A stretch of DNA of 36,594 bases from Gnetum montanum (Eukaryota; Streptophyta; Gnetopsida; Gnetales; Gnetaceae). The number at the start of each line of letters is the position of its first letter. Positions within the stretch are counted from its first letter, which is position 1. Position numbers and translations under genes: made by a program. The stretch is from NCBI GenBank assembly GCA_015680685.1, contig MNCI01018990.1:43078-79671 (forward strand), in the 5' to 3' direction. Positions 1-9,771 of this stretch are shown in pieces. The notes under the pieces were generated by a model. That model did not search any database. It was not told the origin of the DNA and worked only from the letters and a program-made list of their open reading frames with translations.

Positions 1-511
1 TAATTTAACAATTTTCTTAATTGATCAAAATGAATTGCTATGCTAATAACAGAAATGTAAAGTGCATAAAATAAAATAAACTAAAATAAATGCATAAGAA
101 AATAAAATAAAGGAAATGAGTAAGAAAAAAAATCTCAAGTTCTATAAGGATGAATTGAAGAGCTCGTCTTTATTGCCGTACACAAGGTGTGCTTAGGTAC
201 ACAATGCTTGAATAAAGATCTATCCACACTTCAACCTCCTACTGCGGGCACTTGGAAAATACTCTACAAGAGTTTCGCTACTTGACTACTACAAGACTTC
301 TTTTTCTAAATTACTCTTGACTCCTTCTAAATTACCCCCTATTGTGCACCTGGGCACTATATTTATAGGCCCAGGAGTAACCCGGGAATAATCACTCTAA
401 TAATAACCACTCTAATAATTAGAGTAACTCCTTTAATAATAACCACTCTACTAATTAGAGTAACTGCTCTAATAATAACCACTCTAATTATTAGAGTAAC
501 CACACTCATCA
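1..511 (-). repeat. 3' LTR of element A, partial
   Basis: Position 1 corresponds to 7491 in the other LTR, and the two align to their shared end CTCATCA (505-511). On the minus strand, U3 begins at 511, a TATA-like CTATAAATATAG sits near 351-366, and an AATAAA inverted repeat lies near 167-219. This copy has three 36 bp U3 repeats where the other LTR has four. Confidence 0.93.
395..502 (-). repeat. Three 36 bp tandem repeats in U3 of the 3' LTR
   Basis: Units 395-430, 431-466 and 467-502 each contain a palindrome of the form ACTCTAATWATTAGAGT (the middle one has one change). They lie in U3 upstream of the TATA-like box when read on the minus strand, where an LTR enhancer would sit. Confidence 0.85.
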
Positions 512-570
512 TACCCCCACGACCAAATGAAAACTCATCCTCGAGTTCCTTACAAAATATTGAGAAGGTA
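512..570 (-). promoter_or_regulatory. Polypurine tract and conserved 3' terminal box of element A
   Basis: On the minus strand GTCGTGGGGGTA abuts the start of the LTR, as expected for the plus-strand primer of an LTR element. Just upstream is a box containing TTTTGTAAGGAACT and GAGGATGAGTTTTCA. The same box precedes the LTR in elements B and F, and in decayed form in C. Confidence 0.8.
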
Positions 571-2012
571 TGGGATTATTGACTAATCGATAACTAACGG
601 TGGAATGGGATGACAGACTCAATGTGCCTAGTGAATAGATCAATAAGCATATTACAACATTAGTGGTCATGGCCATTATGGTAAACACTTATACATAAAT
701 GACATCCAAGTCTTATTTGGTAGCTTGAAGAGAAAGAGAGAGAAAGAAGATGAAGCATGTTGCCACCAATGCCGAGATTGCGCCTTCTATTGTTTATCCA
801 TAGCCACGCCACTAGACTTTCTCCTTTCGTAAATGCTCCAGTTTTGGTCCATCCTGAGTGCTTCCTCCAAGCCTAGTCCATTGTTTGTATGATCGTCATT
901 TACACACAAAACACAGTCACAAATGAGCAAGGATAGATAATCCACAATGCAGTTGATACCTTGCCTCAATATGAAGCGCATTGGCTGAGTTGTGGTTATG
1001 GAAGAAACTAGTTCAGAGATTTATCATTGGAAACTACCCAAGGTGTAGGGGTTAGGAAATTAAGAAAATGGAAAAAATTGAAAAATTTGAGCCAGGGCCC
1101 CCATGACTAAGAGTAAACCTTTGGTAGCTATAAGATGGAGAAATATGAGAAACAAGAAAGATGGGAAAAATAACAATGGCAACGCTAATAAAATGGATGT
1201 CATGGATGGGGATGAAACAGGAAATGGCCTTAGTTAGAGGGAACCTATAGGCATGGGTAACATGTCTTTCCAGTTTCATAACCAGTGCTTATAGCCCTTT
1301 TATGTGGTCTAAGGAGTGTGTTTTGAATTCCCATTTTGTTTTTTTTTTGAATGTGAACCACACCATGCAAAGACCCATGCATTTTTTTTGCATTTATTTT
1401 TTCTAAGGGGTGTGCTTTCAATACTCATTTTTTTTTACACGAGAACCACACCATGCAAAGACTTATTTTTATTCACTCAGATTCTCGATTTTTGAACAAT
1501 GTCAGAATGGCGGAAAACCCAAGAAAAAGCATCTAAGCACTCAAGAAAATGGCCAACACAAATGCATCGAATCCCCTTGAAGTCACACCCTTTTCATCCT
1601 TTGAGTCTTTCCTTGGTTTGAAAAGTACCTAGCCACTAATTCATTAAAAGTTTACTTAGAAAAAAGGGACTATACAGTTCCAAGCCAAAGGAGACCATAG
1701 AGTTGTATGGATGAGTGGACGACATGGACTCATTGCCTGTTTTACCAAAAGAACCATACCTTAATATTAGCATCATAATTCAAAGGTAAAAACTAAACAT
1801 TAGCAATCAATATGATATAATTCAATCCATCATCATGAGCACTTATTGGATGATGAATAAAAGTAAATCAAGCAAACAAAGAAATAGTAAAAACATGAAC
1901 GATGGTGTAAAACAAAAATAAGAAAAGTTGAAAGAATCTATAAAACAAAAAATATGTAAAACAAAAATTCAAAAAGAACTGAGGGCTTAGAAGGGTTAGC
2001 ATAGGTGACCAT
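571..2012 (-). other. 3' non-coding region of element A
   Basis: About 1.4 kb between the integrase tail and the terminal box has no recognisable protein. It aligns well with 35160-36594 of element F and patchily with 13200-15920 of element C. It holds an internal purine motif at 1095-1111 like the terminal tract, and a tandem duplication at about 1306-1375 and 1396-1465 ending in ACCACACCATGCAAAGAC. Element F has only one copy of that unit (about 36308-36395). A short minus-strand frame at 787-981 lies where Athila elements carry an env-like gene, but I see no supporting motif. Confidence 0.6.
1306..1465 (-). repeat. Tandem duplication in the 3' non-coding region
   Basis: Two diverged copies of about 70 bp (1306-1375 and 1396-1465) share GTGTG(T/C)TTT, an oligo-T run and the ending ACCACACCATGCAAAGAC. 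Element F carries a single copy near 36308-36395, so the duplication probably arose after the two lineages split. Confidence 0.75.
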
Positions 2013-2028
2013 CTCCCCCATGACTAAG
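2013..2028 (-). promoter_or_regulatory. Internal polypurine-like motif just after pol
   Basis: The minus strand reads CTTAGTCATGGGGGAG here, nearly the same as the terminal tract (AGTCATGGGGGTA in elements B and F). A further copy is at 1095-1111. Equivalent sites are at 14071-14090 and 15918-15933 in element C and near 35636-35653 in F. It could act as an extra plus-strand primer; this is inference. Confidence 0.5.
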
Positions 2029-2061
2029 TTGGAAGGAGGAGATCTAAAATAGTGAGTAGGG

Positions 2062-2405
2062 TTATCCATCAGGAGAGGTAGGGAAAGGTTTGATTTGTTG
2101 CACGTTGACCAAAAGTTTCTTATCTAGGCTCTCAAGTTTGTATATTGTGATGGCCCCTAAAGAAAAAGTTGCATAAATAATATAAGATCCTTCCCACAGT
2201 GTTTGAAATTTAGTACGTTGTGGCACATGTGTTGGATTCCAGTAGAGAACCTTATCTCTCGATTGATATTTAACTTTCCTAATCCTTAGGTCATGACGTT
2301 GTTTATTGAATGCCTCGTGCAACTTGTTAGATGACAAGGCAGCTAGTTGGTTTTCACCTAGTAAGTTAAGGATTACTAATCATTGTTTCTATGCTAGATC
2401 AAGGT
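2062..2405 (-). pseudogene. Integrase C-terminal remnant of element A
   Basis: The open part (2062-2337) contains VLYWNPTHVPQRTKFQTLW, then GAITIYKL and LLVNVQQIKPF. This is the pattern of a Ty3/gypsy integrase C-terminal domain: a basic stretch, a K-F-x-x-x-W core, then a hydrophobic strand and a final L-V-N segment. Immediately upstream on the minus strand (about 2338-2405) the frame holds two stops and joins directly to the end of RT. RNase H, the HHCC zinc finger and the DDE core, normally well over 1 kb, are therefore deleted. The remnant cannot catalyse integration. The family call rests on the pattern and on its position before the 3' non-coding region. Confidence 0.75.
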
Positions 2406-2409
2406 CAAG

Positions 2410-3890
2410 GTTGAGGGAAACCTTTGAAAAGTTCTCAATAAATCTCTTATAGTAGCCAATATGTCCAAGGAATGATCGAATATCTTTGATAGTTTCTAGT
2501 TGACGGGTAATTCTTTGGATAAATTTGATTTTCTTGGGATCTATCTTTATCCTTGTGTATGAGATTTTATGCCCAAGTACTATGCCCTCTGGTCTTGGTG
2601 AACATAGTCTTGGCTTGATCTTCTGGGGCTATTTGTATTTGGTTATATCCAGTATATCCATCCAGAAAACTGTAATAGCAATTCCCTACAATAGTGTCTA
2701 AGAATTGGTCAACAAATGGCAATTACTTAGTCTAAGTAATTCTTTGGATAACTTTGATTTTCTTGGGATCTATCTTTATCCTTGTGTGTGAGATTTTATG
2801 CCCAAGTACTATGCCCTCTTCAACCATCAAATGGCTTTTTTGCCAGTTGAGCCTAAACTTGGTTTCTACACATCTTTTTAACACTTGCTCTAACTGGTCT
2901 AAGGCTTGATCAAAGTTTGCTCCATAGGTGGAGAAATTGTCCATAAAGACTTCTACACCATTCCCTATCTGCTATTGGAATATGCTTAGAACTAGTTGTT
3001 GAAATGTTGCAGGGGCATTACACAAGCCAAACGACATCTATTTGTATGCGAACATTCCCCAAGGATTGGTGAACATAGTCTTGGCTTGGTCTTCTGGGGC
3101 TATTTGTATTTGGTTATATCCAATATATCCATCCAGAAAACTATAATAGCAATTCCCTACGATAGTGTCTAAGAATTGGTCGACAAATGACAATGGCTTG
3201 GTCTAAGTAATTCTTTGGATAACTTTGATTTTCTTGGGATCTATCTTTATCCTTGTGTGGTGAGATTTTATGCCCAAGTACTATGCCCTCTGGTCTTAGT
3301 GAACATAGTCTTGGCTTGGTCTTCTGGGGCTATTTGTATTTGGTTATATCTAGTATATCCATCCAGAAAACTGTAATAGCAATTCCCTACAATAGTGTGG
3401 GAATTGGTCGACAAATGGCAATGGAAAGTGATCTTTAAATGTTGCCATATTTAGTAGCCTGAAATCTATGCACACCCTCCATTTTCCTACCTTTTTAGGC
3501 ACAATAACTAAGGGGCTAACCCATTTGCTATTAGCAATGGGGTATATGAACCCAACCTTGAGAAGCTATTCGATTTCTTCCTTTACCACTTGCTTCAGCT
3601 TTAGGTTCAAATGCCTCTACGGTTTTCTTTCAGGCTTCAGGGAGGGGTTAGTGTAAATCCTATGTTGGCATATCCTAGGATCTATTCTAGTTAATTTAGG
3701 ATATGACCAAGTGAAGGCTTTTGACCATTTATTGATTACCTTCAGCAGTTCTTTTTTCTGTTGAGGAGCAAGCTTAGCATTGATAATTACCGATTTTTTG
3801 TTTTTCAGGAATGTGTATTCCATACCGGTAGGCAATGATTTTAGCTTGAGGGGCTTCTGCTTAAATTTCTTAGGGATTTCCAACTTCCCC
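2410..3890 (-). pseudogene. Reverse transcriptase remnant of element A, with an internal triplication
   Basis: RT copies element RNA into DNA. On the minus strand, 3883-3617 gives the entry to the domain (LKSLP, then a CQHRI block). Next come WVSPLVIVPKK and WRVCIDFRLLN near 3550-3450, the fingers and palm. The motif A region FLDGY appears three times because the segment is triplicated (2507-3424). The catalytic FxDD box reads FMDN at 2936-2947, so the second Asp is Asn. VEEGIVLGHKIS and SFLGHIGYYKRF (2417-2485) mark the thumb and connection. Stops include one in the QRRLNP-like block, and frameshifts occur near 3410 and in copies A and C. The copy is plainly inactive. The wording is that of the Athila branch. 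Confidence 0.9.
2507..3424 (-). repeat. Threefold tandem copy of an RT segment
   Basis: Copy A is 2507-2735, copy B 2736-3206 and copy C 3207-3424. Each starts, on the plus strand, with TAATTCTTTGGATAA. B carries the whole segment including the catalytic box. A and C share one and the same internal deletion, joined at CTATGCCCTCTGGTCTT. So a deleted form arose once and was then joined on both sides of an intact form, probably by unequal exchange, unless it is an assembly error. Confidence 0.88.
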
Positions 3891-4039
3891 TAGTTAACAT
3901 TTTCAAGGTTAAGACTTGGAAGTTGGTGGTGGACTTGCTCTAATGCATCTATGCTATCAACATAAGTGCAAGTCAAACCCTCAGTTGGTTCCATGCATAT
4001 GAGTGAACTACTTTTTTGATCAGCTATCAACCACTGGGT

Positions 4040-4683
4040 GCCTTCCTATTGTGTGGCTACTACATATGGGCATCTTTGTATGTTGATCACTTGTGCACAT
4101 TGATTGCATGCAGGAAATGTTAAACTTTGCACAAACCATGACCTCTGCATGTATTTACACCCTGTGTCATTGTATGCGATGCATGGAACTTTCTTCTTTA
4201 GGATCTTTTCAAATGTATTTTCCTTTGATATTTCTAGGAAAAGATCACGGATTCCTAGGCATGCGTTGATGGTGCTTAGCCATGCTCTTCCCATTATGGT
4301 TGGGAAGTCCCCCTACCATTGTTTACCTAAATCACTAGGAAGTCAGCTGGGTATGACCATCCATAAATAGTGGTAACAATGTCTTTCACTAGTCTTAATG
4401 GGACAGTGATGGGCTATTTGGCCAACTCTAGATGGATGTTGCTCTTTTTTAATAGAGGTAGGTTCCAGGCCTTGTACATTTCTTGAGAAATCAAGTTGAC
4501 ACTAGAACCTAAATCCAAAAGAGCCTTCCATGATGCATTTCTAGTAATTTGTAAATATATCATAGGACTCCTAGGATTAGAGAATTTCCTTGGAAGGTGG
4601 CTAGCGTTGATCCAATTGGTGACGACATGTGTTAGCATGACCGTATGCATTGAGTGTGTTGGTTGAGTTGAAGGGGGCTTCAA
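4040..4683 (-). pseudogene. Aspartic protease remnant of element A
   Basis: Retropepsins cut the Gag-Pol polyprotein. The open piece 4414-4683 has ALLDLGSSVNLI at residues 54-65 (active-site codons 4501-4515), the DLG-S form typical of Athila-type elements rather than the viral DTG. After stops and a frameshift between about 4295 and 4413, the minus strand reads IMGRAWLSTINACLGI (from about 4300 down). This matches the ILGRPFLAT flap-end motif that closes the protease. The region down to about 3890 is the linker to RT. Active-site residues survive but the frame is broken. Confidence is high for the family, and the copy is not functional. Confidence 0.82.
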
Positions 4684-6941
4684 AGTTTTGATTGATACTG
4701 AGGCATCTAAGGAATTAGTTGCTTGTGATTACAAGGGCTTGGTTGGTCTATTAGTTCTAAAGAAAGGCCTTTTCTTCATATGGTTGTTAGAACCAATAGT
4801 AGGTTGAGAGTTAATAGCCCTTGTGGCATTATGTTGTTGTGGCTAAGNCTGTTGCCTTGGTGGTGGCATTCCCCATGATTGTGGGTGCTACCACAGTTGA
4901 TATTGCTTAATCGGTTGTTGTGGAGTTCCACTTGGATAATAAGTTAAGGGTTGGTGGAACTGTCTTGAATTACCTTGAGGATAAGGTAACCTTTGAGGTG
5001 CTTGCTATTTGTTCAATTGTGGGTTGAGTGCATACACCTCAAAATCTTGCAGATGTGAGATTACAGGGCAACATCCCTTAGGATGGTCATATTGACATAT
5101 CTCACATCCACTATCATTGTCTATTTCCAAATCCACAACCTCTTCAATGATGGAAACTTTTCCCTTACCCTTGCTATGTGCATGTTCAGCTTCTCTCTTT
5201 TTTCTTTTTTTCATGATCACTACCTTGCTCTCTAGACTCCTGTACTATTTTAAGAACAGATTGAAATCTATTGTCTAGGGAATCCCACATTTGATCTACC
5301 TTTGTCGAAACTTCTGATGTCATCTTTTGGATAGGAAAAGTTTTCCTATTCACCATCTCTTCGAGTGGTGATTCTTCTTCATCCTCACAAAATCTTACTC
5401 CCCTCTTCTGAAGGGATTGATCTTAGTTATACTCTTCTACACTTTCTCTCTTCCATAGCTTATCTTCTTCCTTAGCAACTTGCCCCAATACTCTTTGGAT
5501 TTGATGGGACCTAAGCTCAGATAGTCTTCCTTGGGCATAAGTCCCAAGGGTTCTTCTTATTTCATGCCTAAGCCCATCTACGAGATGGCACAGTTGATCC
5601 CTTTGTGAATAACCATGGCTCGGACAACGATGTAACAGTGCATAGTATCATCCCATGGCAGCATCCAAGGGTTCATGTCCTCCTTGTTTCTAGCCTTGGA
5701 TTTGCTTTCGCAGGTTGGACACTTGGGAGTATGTTTGGTACTTATTGTTGAATAGTTCTAACATAGTACTCCACCTACGAATGGATTTTGGTTCTAAAGA
5801 CTAGTACCAGCTTTCCACTTCTTTAACTAGTATCCATGGAAACAACTTAGCTTTTTGTCATTCGTTCTCTATATTTTGTAAGGCACACACATCAAGGAAT
5901 GCTTGTACGTGATTCTAAGGATCAACGTTGTATCCCTCTTCAAATCGTTGGATATTGTTCATATCTAATCTCTTGATCCTACTATCTTTTTGGTGCCTTG
6001 TTAGAATTCTAACAGCCTCAGTTATGTCTAACATACTTCGAGTAGCGAGTAGGGGCTCATCATGATCGTCTCATCCATGGTGTCTATGATGCCTATGTTG
6101 TTCCCTACTCTCCCTTCTATGTTGTGACTCTCTAGAGTGCCCTTGTCCCCTTTCTTGGTTGTTTCATCTATAACTTCCACTTTGCCTACCTTTATCCCCA
6201 TGGTCTTTTTCTTTATGACTACATCTAGATATTGAAGGAGAGGGTGAAGGAGATGATGAAGGTGAAGAAGAAGGAGAACCATCACCATGATGATGTCTAC
6301 TACCTTCTCTTCTATGGTCTCAACCCCGATTGCAATTGCGATCAGAATGTACATCTTTATCATGTGTCTATGTCCTTTTTTCGAACCCTTTGTGCCCGCA
6401 GGTATCATATCCTAGGTTATGAATAGTGGAATGAAGGTTTTGATACATAACCACTTGGCCAAAGTCAAGGGGAGGAACATTTGTTGTGTGGGCGACTACC
6501 TAAGGTAGGTTCACCACCCTCATTTTCACTTAAGACATGTGGAACATCCTAGGACCACTTACCCTTCAAAGACTTATGATGTCTCTCTTGTTGCAAGTTC
6601 CTTTGATGGTGTGCCTTTGTGGGACAGTATTCTCTCGAGTCATGGTCTTTCACAACATATTCTGCATATAAGTGTGACATGCCAATTCGTGTGAGAGAAT
6701 GAAGAAGCATGCTCAAGATTGAACGATCAGGAGGTAACACTATGTTACCTTCTAAATCTCACCAACATAGTTGTTTTTCCTAGTGGAGGATAAAGGTAAA
6801 GTTTGGTACATATTCATCAGGATGAACATATACCATACGAAATTGTTGAGGGACTGGCAAATTATCATGTGTACTATGCCTTTGATTGTTACCTATATCA
6901 AACCTAGGTGGTGAAACACTTTAGTACGAAGAAGGAGACAT
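4684..6941 (-). pseudogene. Gag remnant of element A with zinc knuckle
   Basis: The frame probably starts at ATG 6941-6939, reading MSPSSY, about 115 bp inside the 5' LTR. Many stops follow, several at likely Gln codons. Near 5600 the minus strand reads YYALLHRCPSHGYSQRDQL, which fits the retrotransposon Gag domain (capsid-like). A coiled, charged stretch follows near 5470-5220. The open piece 5005-5220 carries CEICQYDHPKGCCP (codons 5068-5106), a C-x2-C-x3-H-x3/4-C zinc knuckle for RNA binding. Downstream is a Pro/Gln/Tyr-rich tail (about 5000-4800) leading into protease. Element C keeps a parallel, more damaged copy. An N lies at 4848 without an obvious change of frame. Confidence 0.78.
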
Positions 6942-7058
6942 GATTGTCTATTTAGTGTGCAATGTATTCTTATTTATTATTTTCTGAATCAACCCTAAGG
7001 GTTCATTCCAAAAATGTGAATGATTTCCTATGTTCTAGTTAGCGCACAAACAACTAAG

Positions 7059-7076
7059 TCCCCAGCAATGGTGCCA
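7059..7076 (-). promoter_or_regulatory. Primer binding site of element A (tRNA-Asp-like)
   Basis: On the minus strand, one base after the LTR, it reads TGGCACCATTGCTGGGGA. Compared with the complement of the plant tRNA-Asp 3' end as I know it, the three mismatches are all C-to-T or G-to-A changes at former CpG sites. Confidence 0.8.
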
Positions 7077-7077
7077 A

Positions 7078-8039
7078 TGATGAGCAATGAGGTACCCTTA
7101 TGCTCAACCATACGAATACGAGCATTTCACGCATGATTCGGTCAAATCCCAAAGACTAAGTGCTTATGCGCCCTTGTGGAACAAGGATGGGTTGGTTGAT
7201 CATTGCCTTCCCAAGCTTACCTGTATGTCATGATTGTATGGTTAAGTAAGCTTAAGGCATATGATTTTTATAGCTTTTATGTATTGTGCTAATAGGGAAA
7301 GAGAGAGATAACTAAGTGACTAATTTAACTTAAACTACTAATTAACTAGGCTTTAACTAATCCTAACACTAGTATCTATTCTCACTTGCCGTACACATCC
7401 TGAACTAGTGCAACACTATTGGAATTACCAAACGCTAATTGTTACTGGGTTACCAAGTTTTACACGCATGCTTGAAGTGATCGTACTGTGTAATTTAATG
7501 ATTTTCTTAATTGATCAAAATGAATTGCTATGCTAATAATAGAAATGTAAAGTGTATAAAATAAAATAAAATAAAACAAATGCATAAGAAAATAAAATAA
7601 AGGAAGTGAGTAAGAAAAAAAAATCTCAAGTGCTGCAAGGATGAATCGAAGAGCTTGTCTTTATTGCTGTACACAAGGTGTGCTCAGGTACACAATGCTA
7701 GAATAAAGATCCATCCACACTTTGACATCTTACTACGAGCACTAGAAAATACTCTACAAGAGTTTCACTACTTGACTGCTACAAGACTCCTTTTTCTGAA
7801 TTACTCTTAACTCCTTCTTCTGAATTACCCCCTATTGTGCACTTGGGCACTATATTTATAGGCCTAGGAGTAACTAAGAATAACTACTCTAATAATAACC
7901 ACTCTAATAATTAGAGTTGGTCCTTTAATAATAACCACTCTAATAATTAGAGTAACTGCTCTAATAATAACCACTCTAATAATTAGAGTAACCGCTCTAA
8001 TAAGAACCACTCTAATTATTAGATTAATCGCACTCATCA
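7078..8039 (-). repeat. 5' LTR of element A, complete (962 bp)
   Basis: Bounded by the inverted ends TGATGAG (7078-7084) and CTCATCA (8033-8039). 7491-8039 aligns with 1-511. Read on the minus strand, U3 holds four 36 bp repeats (7887-8030), then a TATA-like CTATAAATATAG near 7849-7864. An inverted repeat with AATAAA follows near 7660-7712. The rest is U5, leading to the primer site at 7076-7059. Confidence 0.93.
7887..8030 (-). repeat. Four 36 bp tandem repeats in U3 of the 5' LTR
   Basis: Exact 36 bp units start at 7887, 7923, 7959 and 7995. Units 1-3 carry the palindrome ACTCTAATAATTAGAGT; unit 4 is diverged (TTATTAGAT). The 3' LTR of the same element has three units. Confidence 0.9.
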
Positions 8040-8290
8040 ATAAGTATCAAGAAATAGTTAGAATTTTTAAATAATAATCAAACATACTAAAGCCAAAACA
8101 TTCAATTAATGATTTAAGGACTAATAACCATCATACATGGGGACAAAATGAGCAATTATGAAGGGTTATCAAGAGATTAACACCTATGGGATAACTTTTT
8201 GAAAATTTTTCTAACTTTGCAATCTTAGTAACTTAGGACTGAATGAAACTAAGAGTATGAGTAAGGTATGAAACTGTTAAGACTAGGCAA

Positions 8291-9565
8291 GTCATGCCAA
8301 CACTATTCGACATACCCAGTGATGTCACTGAAGTACAATCTGAACACAAGACTATCAAAGGAAAACTAGTCATGGTAGAGACCAAGGCAAAGCATACGAA
8401 AGCAAAAGTTCTAAAACTATAAGAAGAGCTCATAGTCTTGAGAGCTAAAAGGAGAGATCCCACATAATTTGTTGCACCTAACTAGATCGAGAAATTCAGA
8501 ATAGAGCAAATTAGTAGATTAATTGAGCAGAATAAACAATTGGTAGATGAGAAGGAGAAAGCGATATGGAATGCCTCTATAGCTGAAGCACAGACGTATG
8601 CACATGTGAAGATACTTACCGTAGTATAAGAGGAGAATAAACAACTTGCTATTGATAACATGAGGTTGATCACAGTGGAAAAGTAGAAAAACATCTTAGA
8701 AAAGAGTATCCACTAGTTAAGGTAAAAACTGGTAAGGATCAACCATGACATGAGCTACCTTGTGAGAGAAAATAGAACCCTCTCTATGGAGGAGGTATGC
8801 ATCATTAGATAAAAACCAACTATTGAAATTGGCACATGGCAAAACAAGACAAAGAAACATGAGAGGCTCAAGGAACACTTCTATGACTAAGTGGGCATGT
8901 ACAAATAGATAAACAAGAAAGAAATCCAAATGCCAAAGGCCAAAATCAACCCATATTAGCATAGAATCCTGACTAGAAACTCATTCTGGATAGTTATGCC
9001 CTTGTTCACTAGGCAGAAGTAAAGAACAATGACCTACAAATTGAGGACCTAAAAGAGTACATGGGGTTAGCCAACTTTTGTTATGCTAACTTAGCCATGT
9101 TAATAGCAGTCAGGCCCAAAAATGAATTAGAACAACAAGTAGCAACCACCTATGCATTATATGAGAAAGAGTTTATAGACTGTAAAGATGCCCTACAGAA
9201 ACTTCAAGTGGAAAACTCTAAATTGGAAGTAATAAAGGCTAGCTACCATGGGCAAAAAGATGTAGTAGCAAACCTAGTTAGAAGATTATCAAACTACAAT
9301 GAATTCAGTGAAAAGGCGAGAGCATTCAAAGAGGAAATGAGGTAGTTTACAACCTGGTATGTCAAAGAAAATTAGATGTTTTCACAATTTCCATGTCCAT
9401 GGGACATGAGACTCCATCAAACATTGGTTTATTAGCATGGATATTTCGTGATCCCAAAACGAAAGAAGAAAAACTTCAGATGCTCCTAAACTGGTACAGA
9501 TTTTAGAAGCTTGATGATAATGGGAAGCAACCAATGGAAGAGACACTGTCATCTGGAACAACATA
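8291..9565 (+). pseudogene. Broken coiled-coil protein frame of element B, function unknown
   Basis: One frame from about 8291 reads VMPTLFDIPSDVTEVQ, then charged heptad-like sequence such as IEQNKQLVDEKEKAIW, with stops at TAA/TAG codons that fit former CAA/CAG. After a shift the frame continues through an open piece at 9061-9345 (with KNELEQQVATTYALYEKEF and ENSKLEVIKASY). After a second shift it reads LLAWIFRDPKTKEEKLQ and ends near 9565 at METLSS-like sequence (actual text KQPMEETLSSGTT). No RT, integrase or zinc knuckle is seen. It lies directly before the 3' end, where Athila elements put an env-like gene, but a soluble coiled coil is not env-like. It could also be the single gene of a non-autonomous element. 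I do not recognise the family. Confidence 0.65.
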
Positions 9566-9702
9566 AGGCTACATCTAGCTCCAAAAAATTTTGTTCCTTT
9601 TATAAATTTGTTATGTCATGAGTCATGTCATTTTTGTAAACTCCACTAGGACATTAGAGAGTCATGTATATAAGAGCCAGTGTCATATGGATCTACCTCC
9701 CA

Positions 9703-9771
9703 ATTTTGTAAGGAACTCTATCCTTATTTTGTTTTAATTTGAGGACAAGTTTTCAGTTAGTCATGGGGGTA
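9703..9771 (+). promoter_or_regulatory. Terminal box and polypurine tract of element B
   Basis: TTTTGTAAGGAACT and GAGGACAAGTTTTCA are followed by AGTCATGGGGGTA directly before the LTR. The same words in the same order precede the LTRs of elements A and F. Confidence 0.82.

Larger units (their letters stand above)
1..8039 (-). mobile_element. Element A: Athila-like Ty3/gypsy LTR retrotransposon, left end cut by window
   Basis: Read on the minus strand the order is 5' LTR (7078-8039), primer site, gag, protease, RT, integrase tail, long 3' non-coding stretch, purine tract, 3' LTR (511 to beyond position 1). The order protease-RT-integrase identifies Ty3/gypsy. The DLGSS protease, the RT wording (FLDGY, VLGHK, SFLGH) and a tRNA-Asp-like primer site point to the Athila branch. 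RNase H and the integrase zinc finger and catalytic core are missing, so the copy cannot move by itself. The LTRs differ by roughly one base in ten to twelve by eye, so the insertion is old. The right 5 bp flank is ATAAG (8040-8044); the left flank lies outside the window. Confidence 0.93.

Noticed and set aside
6028-6408. 126-codon minus-strand frame
   Set aside because: It lies inside the element A gag but in a different frame from the readable gag text; simple-sequence composition keeps it open.
7887-8030. Regular 36 bp repeats resembling a CRISPR array
   Set aside because: Units are contiguous with no spacers, lie in an LTR, and the DNA is plant nuclear.
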